A stretch of 64,000 nt of DNA from the NCBI RefSeq assembly GCF_910592395.1, contig NC_088317.1, positions 4,092,001 to 4,156,000 on the forward strand, in the 5' to 3' direction. Positions within the stretch are counted from its first letter, which is position 1. Every line of letters begins with the position of its first letter. The position numbers and the translations under genes are program-made. Below are positions 1-18,974 of the stretch, piece by piece. The notes beneath the pieces were generated by a model. It was not told the DNA's origin and searched no databases. It saw nothing but the letters and a program-made list of their open reading frames with translations. Source of the stretch: Lineus longissimus (Eukaryota; Nemertea; Pilidiophora; Heteronemertea; Lineidae).

Positions 1-889
1 TTATTCAAGACTTTAGAATTACCATTCAAGAAGTTAAATATAAGTTCAAGAAGGAAATATATGTTCAAGACTAAAATATGTTCAACCTTGAATAAAATAT
101 GTTCAACCTTGAATAAAATATGTCCAACCTTGAACAAAATATATTCAACCTTGAACAAAATATACTCAAGACTCACGTGACCATATTCAAGACGCACGTG
201 ACCACAAAATTGATGACGTAGTTGCTCATGTTTTGATGCTTTACGGACTTTCCCGAACCCGCGTCCAGACTTTCCCGAACCCATGGTACTTGTGTTGCGT
301 TTCGGAGCTCGAATTGTTCGCACGAAGGTTTTGACACATGGTTGTACACGTACCGAGCCGCCTACACCTGACATGTACTGTAATCCTACACATCATGACA
401 TGGATGCCGAGTGAATGTCAGAGTCGATACATGTTTCACAGACATATCAGGCAAATTATAGGTTCAAAATGCGCAATGCCTCTCACCTTTCATACCACTG
501 TATCGGATTCTCGTTGTCTTTTGACATGTTTGAGTGTTTAGGCTATACAGGCAATCAATCACGTCGTGAAACAGAATGCATCAGAAGTACCACAGATTCT
601 ACGCTCTACGTCATCAATTTTGTGGTCACGTGCGTCTTGAATATGGTCACGTGAGTCTTGAATATGGTCACGTGAGTCTTGAATATATTTTGTTCAAGGT
701 TGAATATATTTTGTTCAAGGTTGGACATATTTTATTCAAGGTTGAACATATTTTATTCAAGGTTGAACATATTTTATTTAAGGTTGAAAACATTTGATTC
801 AAGGTTGAACATATTTTAGTCTTGAACATATATTTCCTTCTTGAACTTATATTTAACTTCTTGAATGGTTATTCTAAAGTCTTGAATAA
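1..889. mobile_element. Foldback-like inverted-repeat element
   Basis: Bases 1-221 and 606-889 are long inverted repeats. The left arm starts ttattcaagac and the right arm ends gtcttgaataa; the inner ends are tgatgacgtag and ctacgtcatca. Each arm is built of tandem units of about 20 bp of the type aaaatatgttcaaccttg, followed by units with CACGTG palindromes (actcacgtgacc). The right arm has more units than the left. The loop 222-605 has no convincing gene. Long terminal inverted repeats made of internal tandem repeats are typical of foldback elements. The outer left end may lie before the window, so target-site duplication cannot be judged. Confidence 0.75.
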
Positions 890-2188
890 ATTCCGCTTTG
901 GCTTGCCATAGAGAACCAAGATACAGTATCTGTGTCTGCAGACCGAACAAACATTTAGACTTGTTACTGACATTGCCTAAAACGTTACCTCAACTGTAGG
1001 GGTAGTGATTGCCTTTACTATATGTTGTGACGAAACATACTTTCAGTGTCTTTTCTGGCTTTTGATAAAACGCGTCGGACCGACTGGCTTTGCTTCACTT
1101 TTTCTCTGGATGGACGATCGGTGTGCTATTGTGTTTGTATATTGTGGTTTGAATTTTGTTTGTAGTTGATTCCCGATATTACATGTCCAACTCTGTGTGT
1201 TATTGTTCTGGTAAAAGATTACTGAAAGATTGGTAATGGTAAGTGCGGTTATTGGATAGGTTTTTCTTAGCAATTTCCTTGTGACAATTCTTGGTCCCTG
1301 TCATATAGAGATTCATCACATACCAAGTTTGTATTTGTAAATTAGAGGTTTGTTTTGCAAGTGGTCTTTGTCGTAAAGGAGAGAACTTTGATGCATGTTT
1401 TGGGGGCGTCTTGGTCATTAAAGAGAAGACCTTGATGCATGGTGGGAATGTTATTTTTTTGGCATTTGGATTGTTATGTATGTTGATGTATTGAGTCCAG
1501 GTGTACCTGCAATTGGGGCAAACGTACACATATGAAACTGGATGATATTGCTATCATGTAACCTATAATATTTTTACAAACTCTGTACACTATGTCATTT
1601 TCGAAAATAAAATTGCATTTAAAGAAATCTCAGCCTCTGGTGTAATCTTTGAACCATCCTGCGTCCACATATACAGCCCTGTTGGTGTCTTCTTTTTATA
1701 AGTACCTACCTCACATGGTTGGCTGGAGATGGGAATCCATGTGTGAACTGCAGATCTCCTTGCAGGTTCTAAATGCTACACTCAATACCAAAGCAGGCTA
1801 CTCCAAGATGCAGGGCTGTTTGAGGGAAAATGTGTTGAAGACCCAATCAAATGTAGAATCTCTTGAAAATTGCCATGAACACATCGCCACACATCATCAT
1901 CAATGGGTGAGTTCACATTTGATGGTGTGTTATGATTGAGGAATCTGTTACCACTTTCAACTCCTGGCCAAAGTGTAAATGATACAAAATAATATAAAAA
2001 AAATGAAAACTTCTTATCATGAATTTAATGTCTTATGTACTTTTGCATCAACTAATTGCACCAGGCATTGAAAAGCGCTAACAGATTCCTCAATCATAAC
2101 ACACCACCAAATGTGAACTCGCCCAATATCTTGGTTCCCTCCAGAGTGTTGAAAAAATCAAAGTGACACTTATTTTAATCTTCAACAA
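890..2188. other. Gene-free stretch with a hairpin repeat
   Basis: No open frame here resembles a known protein and none is flanked by convincing splice sites. The one structure seen is an inverted repeat of about 49 bp per arm at 1903-1951 and 2079-2127, listed separately. Confidence 0.6.
1903..2127. repeat. Inverted repeat, possible MITE
   Basis: Arm 1903-1951 (gggtgagttcacatttg ... gaatctgtta) is nearly the reverse complement of 2079-2127 (taacagattcctcaatc ... gaactcgccc). About 127 bp of AT-rich sequence separates them. It is non-coding, and a small non-autonomous DNA transposon is the simplest reading. Confidence 0.65.
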
Positions 2189-2189
2189 A

Positions 2190-3228
2190 ATGAAATGGCC
2201 AGGGCCATTGTGCTCACCTCATGTGGAGGAAAGATGGATAAAGAGCATGGTATTGTGTCATGTAGTGTTAGGTTTGATGTAGGTCCAAGCAATTACAATT
2301 TCCCCAAAATGGCCAATTTACAGTACATTCGACCTCTGTGACCTTGAAAAGTAGGTCAAATCAAAGAAGACCCGGGTGACACATTGAATGGTTGTTAGAA
2401 TTAGATGTACCTATGATATAAAATTGGTGCCAATCGGGCAAGTCATTACAAGGAATAATGGCATTTTGAAGAATTTAGGATTTGGCCCCCTCCCTGGAGG
2501 CCAAACGGCAAATCAGATCGCACCAAACTTCGGTACCTAAGATCACCTGACCAAGGGGTACATGTGTACTTAATTTGTGATCAATAGTCATTGCAGTTAA
2601 GAAACGTGCCATAGTTACGGCCTGACAGCGAATTTACGCCATTTGACCTCTGTGACCTTGACAAGAAGGTCAAATTAAAAACCTGTGTGACATATACTGT
2701 ATGGTGGTTAGATGTACCCATGATATCAAATTGGTGGCAATCGGGCAAGAAGTTAAGGAATAATCACATTTTTAAGGTTTTTGGATTTTGCCCCCTGGTG
2801 GTCAAGTGGTGAATCATATTGGACCAAACTTCGGTCCCTGAGATCACCTGACTAAGGGGTAAATGTGTACCAAATTTGGTATCAATAGTCATTGCAGTTT
2901 AGAAACGTGCCATCGTTACATCCTAACGGCCAATTTACACCATTTGACCTCTGTGACCTTGAAAAGGAGGTCAAATCAAAAACCCGGAGGATATATGATG
3001 CACCTTTGCTAGAAGTACCTACCATATTTTTTTCAAAATTTCCCGACTACTATTAAGGGAGATATTGCATATTTTCACTTTTAACGTTTGGCCCCCTGGT
3101 GGCCAAACCATGAAACGAATCAGACCGAAACTTGGTCTCCAAGGTGTCATTACATAAGGGTACATGTGTACCAAGTTTCAACTCAATAGCTCTAACAGTT
3201 ACGAAACGTGCCCTGCTAACGGACGACG

Positions 3229-3311
<83 letters not shown>

Positions 3312-3366
3312 ACGACGGACGCCACGGTATGGGATAAGCTCACCTCTGCTAAGAGGTGAGCTAAAA
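2190..3366 (-). mobile_element. 1.2-kb non-autonomous element, copy A
   Basis: This is the same element as 37646-38785, in opposite orientation and closely similar along its whole length. One end is a 26-bp palindrome with 10-bp arms (agctcacctc / gaggtgagct). The other has the palindrome aatggccctggccatt next to a second gctcacctc. Between them lie an (ACG)n tract and three diverged internal units, each holding clustered TGACCT/AGGTCA motifs around tgacctctgtgacctt, plus gggccaaac-type blocks. No protein is encoded. It is probably a non-autonomous DNA transposon; the superfamily was not determined. Confidence 0.75.
3219..3319. repeat. (ACG)n trinucleotide microsatellite
   Basis: An almost pure run of the ACG/GAC triplet, about 100 bp long, flanked by ggacgacgga. 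It lies inside the mobile element that ends at 3366. It produces poly-Arg and other low-complexity open frames that are not genes. Confidence 0.95.
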
Positions 3367-6366
3367 AGAAACGAAAGTAAGAATTACCAGAAGCATTGAT
3401 TTTTAATTTATTTTCCTTGTAAACACAATACAGTTTGAGTGATTGGTTCCGTTGCCTACTGCAAGAAGCAAACTTACAAATACTAGCAATTCAAGGGACT
3501 ATACTTTGAGCTTATTCATCTATTTGGGTCAAAAACGTGCACACAAACTGATCACTTGTCATCGGAAATGTGAAAGGGACCACATATCGCACAAGACCTG
3601 AATAAAACTTCACCAATCACAATCTGAGTGCAATACTAACACAGTCAAATTCATTTGCACCAGGCTGATCTAGAACTGCTGTTTTCGATAGGGTTGTGCA
3701 GAGCTATGTGTATTTCTAGTAGAAGTAGTTGGAGCTGCTGTACAGTTAAGTGCATCTGTATCAGCAGTCAGGCCCTTCCATCAACTGGCTAATCAATGTA
3801 AACTGTGTTTATTTCATTATGGGCCAAATTCTGATATCTAAGTTTACACAGAATCACACTCAGGAACTGTACAATGGCACTGCATAAATCTTTGAATTAG
3901 AATTAGCCTCCATGGAGTCCAATCTAATATTTCTAACCCAGTGAAATCAGGCGATTCAGAGAAACAGACAGGAAAATATGGAACAAGGCTGAATGGAAAC
4001 TACCGTTCTGACAACATTGGATTTTAAACGCCTCATATAGGATTCCCCGCGTCCCTGGCCCCTCGGCACTAATTCCATGATCTCAGACCACAGAATCAAA
4101 TGTATTTACAAAATAGGATCTTGGCCTAGTGGGGAACTTTGTAACATTTAAACAATGACTGACGTCTGACGACCGAGGGCAGATTTCATGGATTAGAATT
4201 AACCGTCTCAATATCGGGAATCAACAATCGTGGATTCCATCCATCTCCTCCCAGCTGTGATATGAAAACTGTCGTACCTGGGCAGGTCCATCGACCGAAG
4301 ATAGGTCACCTTAAGTCGCTTATGGTGCATAAACTTTGAATCAATAAAAGTCGACAACATTTTGTTGCATTGTACTGGGATTGACAATGTGGTTCAGTGA
4401 ACACAACTTCGAGGTCTACAAAACAAATGCTGATGTTCACCTAGATGGTTTAAAACTCAACTGTTCATTTTCATCAAAATCTACCAAGCAAACTATGTAC
4501 AACTATACATTACGCCTACACAAGCATTCATTTGTTGACACTATAAGCCCAAAATGTTCGAGCCTCATAAAAATAAAATTTTCACAATTTTTATGTTGGT
4601 GAAGTTTCTTTTGACCACACGGAACAAGTACTAATCCCATCACTGAATGTTCAGTGTATGTCCCACCTATGGATATTCATGCAGTTTCACTAAGGAATGT
4701 TCGTCTTACCAAAGTCTATCCATGAAATTTGTCCTCGGTCAAATTTACGCAAATATTTAAAACCATTCCGATAAACAAAATAACATCAGCAGCATGCCAA
4801 GAAATGACTCTAAGCGATGCTTCTCATTCAAAATAGACCCTATAATCCACAATTCCACTCTTTACTGGCTTTAACACTGAAGATAGTTCTGGTTCTTTTG
4901 CTAGTGCATGACTCACACGCGACTCAAAAGCATTAACAAAAGTACTGACCACTAGTCTGATAATACAGATTGTGTGGAAGACACATCAGAAAATAAGCCC
5001 TAACCCCATTAAAAAATCCTCACTAGTCTCTTGTCACAACAGCGTACCTGAAGTATTCTTTTCCTTGCTGTCACTCAATATCATACTCCTTGGAGGAATT
5101 TAAGGTTGGCAGAAGTTGAGACAAAATGCCCAGATTTCTGGGTCCAGTTATGCATGCAGATGCATGACATGATGTAAAATCTGGAAATCTTGTTCCAATT
5201 GCTGACTGTGGTGTTGATTCAAAGGTCTCAAAGGAGTATACCGAACAACACTGTCATGCACATCTGTACTGGCTTGAAGGAAACTAAAAACCAACCCGCT
5301 TCCCAAGGGAATTTGATACACTATCCAAGAAATATCTTCAGTGTTCAAAAGAGATTTGAACATGTCCGAGTCCTAAAAGAGTCTAGTCCTCAACTCCCTA
5401 GTGCGGGAGATCACAAGAGCTCCTCCGAGCTAGAAACACTCGACTCGTTCTAAAACACTACATGTACGGCTTCCAAGACTCCAAAACCCACTAACAACAC
5501 CCCATCCTCATTCATGGTCCAAGTGGAAACACTGGAACCATAACCACTACAGTGGTCCACCACAATAGTTGAGAACGAATTCAACAAATAAACCCAACCT
5601 TATTCCAATAATTGAATGAATTAAAAACAACTCTACACAAGTCAGACTCCCTAATTTCCTTCGACTCTTGAAATGTTTTCTTCATCTGACTCCTACAATC
5701 CACAACAGCAATTTTGCTGAATCGTCACTATGGAAATATTCCGCTGAACTGCATAGTCCACAACAACGACAGTGTTGGATCAGACGCACACACGGGATAA
5801 AGGATGTGTTGAAGACAACAGGTCATTCCTCGAAGGCCCAGAGCAGCCGATTCTGTATTTACAATCCTAAAACCACATTGAAGGTTTATCTCTTCTTTTT
5901 GCTCCAATAAAAATGCTTTCTAGCTTAATGTGCACCCAAGTTAAGCCTAGAACTATTTCTAATATTTTCTACCCACACCCCAATGGAAACATCAACGAAA
6001 TCTTCCAAACTTAGGCTATCAACTCCAGTAGTGCCAGTGACAACAGGGGACACTAACATGCCCTGCATTTGAGCTTGGTATGGAATGACCTTTACAATTT
6101 GGTACACTCATCTGTTCCTCCATTCACAAGGATGGCAAACACAGAATCGAACACACTCGGCCTGAGGAACGAAGAAACGTCTAAGAAAATAATCACGTTG
6201 GCTGAGATTCCACGCTAGGTCCATGTTCCACTGCATACAGCGTGCAATTTTACAAAGCGTAATATTTATACTTCTGTACAGATATATATATAGGTATTTA
6301 TATATATTAAACATCCAGCAACGTGAGCGGAAGTTTTCTTTGACGATCAAAAGTTGTAGGGAACAT
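3367..6366. other. Gene-free stretch downstream of CUL3
   Basis: No supported gene. The part next to 6367 should hold the CUL3 3' UTR, which is transcribed leftward. The remainder is unique-looking non-coding DNA, and the short open frames in it have no family resemblance. Confidence 0.5.
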
Positions 6367-13578
<7,212 letters not shown>

Positions 13579-15002
13579 GTTGATGTGTTGGCCAGTTCAG
13601 AAAAACACGACTTTTAAACTGCTCAAATACACTCTTCCCGGAGAATTGAGAGAACGGACCCAAAGGATTAAGAAGATGGACTTCTTATGTTTCTAAATAT
13701 TGCTGAAATATTGTGAATGATTTCATATTCTGCGAGATTTGAACAATTTTCGAGACACAATCTAATATATCGTTCGGCTTCTTGTTTCTGATTTGCCTTT
13801 TCACTCATTCGCCCCTTGTAATTCTCCTCACTTGTATGTAATTAGTGCTCATGAACCAACCCTTCCACTTTTAGAACTAAATCATTAAGAAAACAAGTTT
13901 ACTCAATAGTACAGTTTGATCCCATTTCACCAGCATCAAAAGTTTAACCTTTAAGATCGAGATGAAAAGGTGAAACTCAATTTTTGGCGGAGTGGTACAA
14001 CAAGGAAGCAGCCATCTTGAAAATTTCCGTGACGTAAAATGAGCACTTCTTTTGACACAGGCAAATGAAAATATATTTAATTAATGTAATTTATGTAATC
14101 AATCAGCTGATTGCACCACAAATAACATTATGGTTTAACTGAACTTCATAAGTTGCCCAATACTTTGAATTGCCACTTCAGACTGTTAGTGACAGCTGTT
14201 GTCCGGGCCCAGACGGTAACTTGTAGGGACGGAAGGTATAGAAAGAAATCTGGTAGGCCAATTAAGAGTCGTCCTTCATACCTTGGACGTCCAAACACAG
14301 ATTCCTCATCCTGGGGGTATCATCGCTAGGCTAGGGCCTATTTCACCTTATTGGGGATGGGACAATACGTCTTCTTCATGGAATTTTTGTCTCAGAAGGT
14401 GAAAAATTGACAAACTTACAAATATCCACAAATAATTAATTTATTGTTTTTACCATTGTTACACTGACAAACTGACATCAAGATATTGACAAATAAGCTG
14501 GGGACAATCACACATTCAGGTAATTTCAGGTCAATATAAGTTTGATGTGTAGCATATCAAACAAGTATAACTAACCGCTCTGGATATAAGCTCGTCCTTG
14601 ATTTCTTTGCATATAAAACTGAGTTGATTCATATTCAGATGGTATTCCCTCGTCTAGCTGTTAAAACAACTACACCACAGAAGTGACAAAGATGTCCGCC
14701 ATCAGATGATTATTGAAACGGCATTGAAAAGTTAATTTACTCAGTTATGTACATAAATAAATCGTCTTCTCGCGAGAAAGTCCAATACAACACCTCTGGA
14801 CACCCATTAGAATTCCGTTTCTAAACAGACTCAGCTGATGTAAGCTGTATCCATTGTGGATGGCATACATGTATCCTCTTCATAAGCATGATAAGTTAGC
14901 ACTGAATGGTCCATTTTCTTTAGTGTTCTCCTGAACAAAGAAGTCCCTAAGTGCATTTACAATGATTTCAAAAGGCAGTCCATGATTTCGTTCTTTCAAC
15001 AT
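13579..15002. other. Intergenic: CUL3 promoter side and TAF9 3' side
   Basis: Between two minus-strand genes. It should contain the CUL3 5' UTR and promoter at its left and the TAF9 3' UTR at its right. No further gene was recognised. Confidence 0.5.
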
Positions 15003-16900
15003 TCAAGGCTTGTCATAATCATCATTTTCTTCTCGTTTCCTCTTCATATTTGATAATATGCTGCTTGGACCTGAAAAGAGAAGACAGAAGGGTTTGATGA
15101 TGAGAGAGTTTCACATTTTGACCCGAGGAAGAGAACGAGAGGGCATGACAGATATCACATTACCAATCATTACAAATGCAATGAAATAGTGCATCTTTAT
15201 GTCAGGTATGCCTATATATCATCATACTGTCTCCCATTGATGGAAAAGACTTTAAAGTACGTACCAGCACTTATTTGAAATGAGGGCTTAGGTATCGTGA
15301 CGGTTGTAGCAATTGGAGTAGATGGTTTTGAGACGACTGTGACAGTAGGTCTTGTCACACCCATAGTCACCAAGGATAGCTGACCAGTTGACAGATTTGT
15401 CGTCAAGCGTGGCTTGCCCTGGATTCTGGAACCAGCTGTAAAACAAAACATGAAAGGATTAGAACAGTATTTTCATAGATCATACACTGTGGAACCAGTG
15501 GAGCACATCGTGGGGAGGCGTCTCAGATAGGCAACCATTTAAACGACATTTGGCCTGAAGGACCTTGCCTCATAACCAGCGTAATGGAGAAAAAGAACAG
15601 CACAAGAGAATTATCACCAGATCGGGAGTGACTCTCTAGCATGTCTTGAGAACACTGTAAGAAGAAACAGTTTTGAATCAGCTGAAGACTTGCCACTTAA
15701 AATCGATAGCACTGTATCTACTTACGAGTGAGAGTCTGCACCAACCCTTGAGGTGTCCTTGAGCCACCCCCTAGCGATGTCAAACCACCGGGTGTAATAT
15801 GAAGACGAGGCTTCTTCGACTTCATCCTATAATTGGTTGATGAGAGGCAGTATCTGTCTGGTGGTAGGCGAGGACCTGTGTACTTTTTGATGAGGGGCAG
15901 TGATTGGCTGTTCTTGTGACGAGCAACTTCCATCAGGAGCTGCAATAGAGGGTGGGAATTTTATATAGGGATTTAGCCAGCAGAGGGACACATTCCCCTA
16001 ATTAATTTTCTCAAAAAAGCCAAGTGAAAACTTACATCTCTTGGAGGAGGTGAAGTGAATGAATGGTCCATCTTGCACTGTACAGCCAACCTCACGTCAT
16101 CTCCGTCAATAGTCTTCTTGCCAGAATGTCCCGCATACACTTTCGCATCATCTAAAACATCTGTCACATATCCTGAAGAGCAAGTACAAGATTTTGCTAT
16201 TTTATTTCCGTGTTGGATTCGACTCTATCATGATAAATTCTTAGTTCATGCAGTCTTGCAGACATTCATTCAGTGTCTTTGCTATTTCTTGTCTGTAGTA
16301 GTATAGTAGTAGTACTCAGGGATTGACAGCATGTCCATTAACAGGAGATGCGGTCTTTACTCAGCCTCCGGTGTAGACCTCATATCACAGATTCGACAAG
16401 TGTACGATACACCTCTCGCATTGGGATAACAACCTATCTTTACAATAGAATTTCATATCATTGCCAAAAATGCCAATACCGCCAATCGCAATCACACGCA
16501 ATGCATTGATGGTAGTCCCTGGCCTGGATGATGCCTGCTCTTGCTAAACGAGATGCTTCATTTGGAACATTTTCAATGCTAAATATGACACCAAGGAACA
16601 CTAATCGCCGTGTGCATTTCCCCAAGAAGCCCTTTAGCAATACTGAAAACTGGACTGCATTCATTTTGGGACACCCTGTGTAGATGCTGTAGCGCATCAA
16701 TGTACACAAGAGAAAATTTTGAACGCGTCTACAGGAGGTTGGAATAGGCCGGATTTTCGAAGAAAATGGTTCTTACGATAGGCGAACTCAAGCATTTGGT
16801 TTACAACTCTTGGTTCGTAGTCTGACACCCCGATATCCTTTAGAACAGCTTGCATAACTTGGACATCTTTCGGCGTATTTTTTGCCGGCGGAGCCGCCAT
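15003..16900 (-). CDS. TAF9: TFIID/SAGA subunit TAF9, complete, 5 exons
   Basis: TAF9 is a histone-fold subunit shared by TFIID and SAGA-type complexes; it pairs with TAF6. Exons in gene order: 16777-16900, 16036-16172, 15726-15939, 15265-15435, 15003-15070. They sum to 714 nt, giving 237 residues (human 264), in frame throughout. The start [20 protein letters not shown] and the histone fold (about residues 8-85, including [20 protein letters not shown]) are diagnostic. The conserved region SFTSPPPRD ... [19 protein letters not shown] follows. A Ser/Thr/Pro-rich middle leads to a basic-acidic end [13 protein letters not shown]. The tail is shorter than the vertebrate acidic tail. The arrangement is head-to-head with the PIX gene, about 2 kb away. 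Confidence 0.95.
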
Positions 16901-18944
16901 TTTGTATTTTACTCTTGTTCAGATACTCGGTAGATGTAACAACTCATAAACATCTCGTTTACCTGAAGTATAAGAATTGAATTACTAAGAAAATTGTAAA
17001 TTTGATCAGACATGTTAACTTTACACCGATTTTTTCTTTAAAACATTGATTTCAAAGCCATTTAATAACATATTGGTACTGTTACATTCTTGAAAATAAG
17101 ACGAAGGAGAATTGATCACAGGGAGCTGGAGTTACGCATCAATCATCTTGACACACAAGGCTTTGAGATCGCAGCCAGAGTATTGCAGCCACCTTTACCT
17201 GTACTATACACCAGAATACTGCATTCTTATGGTTGGGATTTTACTTATTTCACCAACCCGTTGAGAGAAACACCAAGCACATTAGAGACTAAAGATGCTT
17301 AGCAGACTCCCGAGGCAATCCATATAGTCATTGGCTGGGGAGGGACGATGCAATGCCGATTTTGCGTGGAGTGTGATTTAGAGGTCGGAACCGTTCTTGG
17401 TCGATTTTACAGCACTCAAGTCCTGCTTTCAGGCTATCACTTGGTCAAGAATATCACTTCGCTTTATCAGAGACTGAAGACTGAAGACAACTAGGCAGTA
17501 GCCAGTATGCGCGCAGAAAACTGTCTAATTTGACAGTATACTGTAACCCATCAAAATTATTTGAGATTTGAGATTTAAAAGAGGCTTCTATCTTCTCCGT
17601 TAGTTGGTTGCAATTATTTTAATTGGCAAGGATCATCAAGATAACCGACTTGGAGCTGCCTGATCAAAATATTTTTTTAGTAATATAAACTATTGGGCTA
17701 CTCATCCAAGTTGATTGATTGAAGAGCCCGTCTGAAACAACACATTTGATGGGTCTCATCTACTGGAGTCTCACTTTTATCACGAAAGGCGCAGAAAAAT
17801 CTGCAACTTTGGTTGGATATGATCCTTGCTAAGCGGTGCCATCCGGCTCATGGTTGTGCCATTGTCCCAATAATAATACATACATAGTTGTCATTGCAAC
17901 TAGATGGTGTTTAATTAGGATTAGAACGCCGTGGAATAACTACATTTTCTTCTGGATGACCTTGCTGAATCAGCGTGAATGTGCGGAACAGATCTGAATT
18001 CGTGACGTTAGTCGGGGACTGCGGAGTGCGCTGTAAAATTGCCCAGGAGCCGTCCCAATATCCTATTTCTCTAATTGTCTTCCGAATGTCGTCTGATCTC
18101 ATTGTTTGAAACTAATGATCGACTAACACCATCATCACCACACTTCTGGGAAGCTTTTCGAAACATGAAACTTTTTTCTTTACAAGAAAAAAGATGTCAC
18201 AATTATCTCTTTTCAGATGATTGACAGGATGCAAGGCGTTGACTCAGCAGATGACTCACCGTAAGGTGCTGCCGTCTGCGAGGAAATCTGAAAACTATTA
18301 AACCTGAAATTGTGTACCTGTTGTAGCAAAATTTGGATAACAATAATGTATAACCAGGATAAAACGAGCAATTTCCATTAAATATACCAATAATATATAG
18401 AAAGAAATAAGATTCATTGCTATTCTTGTGCGATATCGATCAATGATTGTCTCTGAAGAATAAATTTTTCACCAAAACTGTTACACTCTCTCCGAAATTT
18501 CCAAATTTGGAGTTTCATCCATTTTTGAGAAAAGAAAGAGAAAAAGCAAAATACACAGAGCTTTTGTCTGTTTTTCAGGAAATTCGTGGTCAAATTGTTG
18601 TGTATTTTGTGTTAAAAGTTAGCTTGCAACAGCTACGACGTATTTACATCCTAGGTATGTCGATTTGTTTTCGATGATGTGAGTTTGCAGGCGAAATGTT
18701 GAAGTGTTTGTCTGTTTTTTCTTGACTCTCCCTCTTCTCTTGACTCTTGTCTTCCTGTTCCTCCTCCTTGCTCACCAGGATCATTATGTGATGACAGTAA
18801 TGTTGCTCTGCTCATGACGTTATGTTCATGTACCCCCTTTCTCATTTTCTCCGCAATTCTGACTGGGCCTAGTGCCTAGGGCTTGGGGGGGGGGGGGGCA
18901 GGGGGCTGGATGAAGTTTATGCTGATATGTTATCATCTTTTCAG
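16901..18944. other. Intergenic between divergent TAF9 and PIX genes
   Basis: This should hold the TAF9 promoter and at least one non-coding first exon of the PIX gene, because the first PIX coding exon starts at a 3' splice site. The only frame of interest is a 63-codon minus-strand ORF at 17911-18102, listed separately. No calponin-homology exon was found here. Confidence 0.5.
17911..18102 (-). CDS. Possible small protein, unrecognised
   Basis: A 63-codon ATG-to-stop frame (MRSDDIRKTIREIGYWDG ... HPEENVVIPRRSNPN). The composition is hydrophilic and fairly protein-like, with no signal peptide or membrane segment. I recognise no family. It lies alone between two divergent genes and could be a chance frame or a small gene. 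Confidence 0.2.
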   Translation of the reverse strand: MRSDDIRKTIREIGYWDGSWAILQRTPQSPTNVTNSDLFRTFTLIQQGHPEENVVIPRRSNPN

Positions 18945-18974
18945 GTTCTGGGAGGCCAAAATGTGATCACTTTG

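Noticed and set aside
1043-1529. Two minus-strand ORFs of 76 and 109 codons
   Set aside because: Low-complexity, no family resemblance, no convincing start or splice context.
3053-3359. Open frames on both strands with long Arg runs (and a similar pair at 37562-37922)
   Set aside because: They are translations of the (ACG)n/(GTC)n microsatellite inside the 1.2-kb mobile element. Both strands are open only because the triplet has no stop codon.
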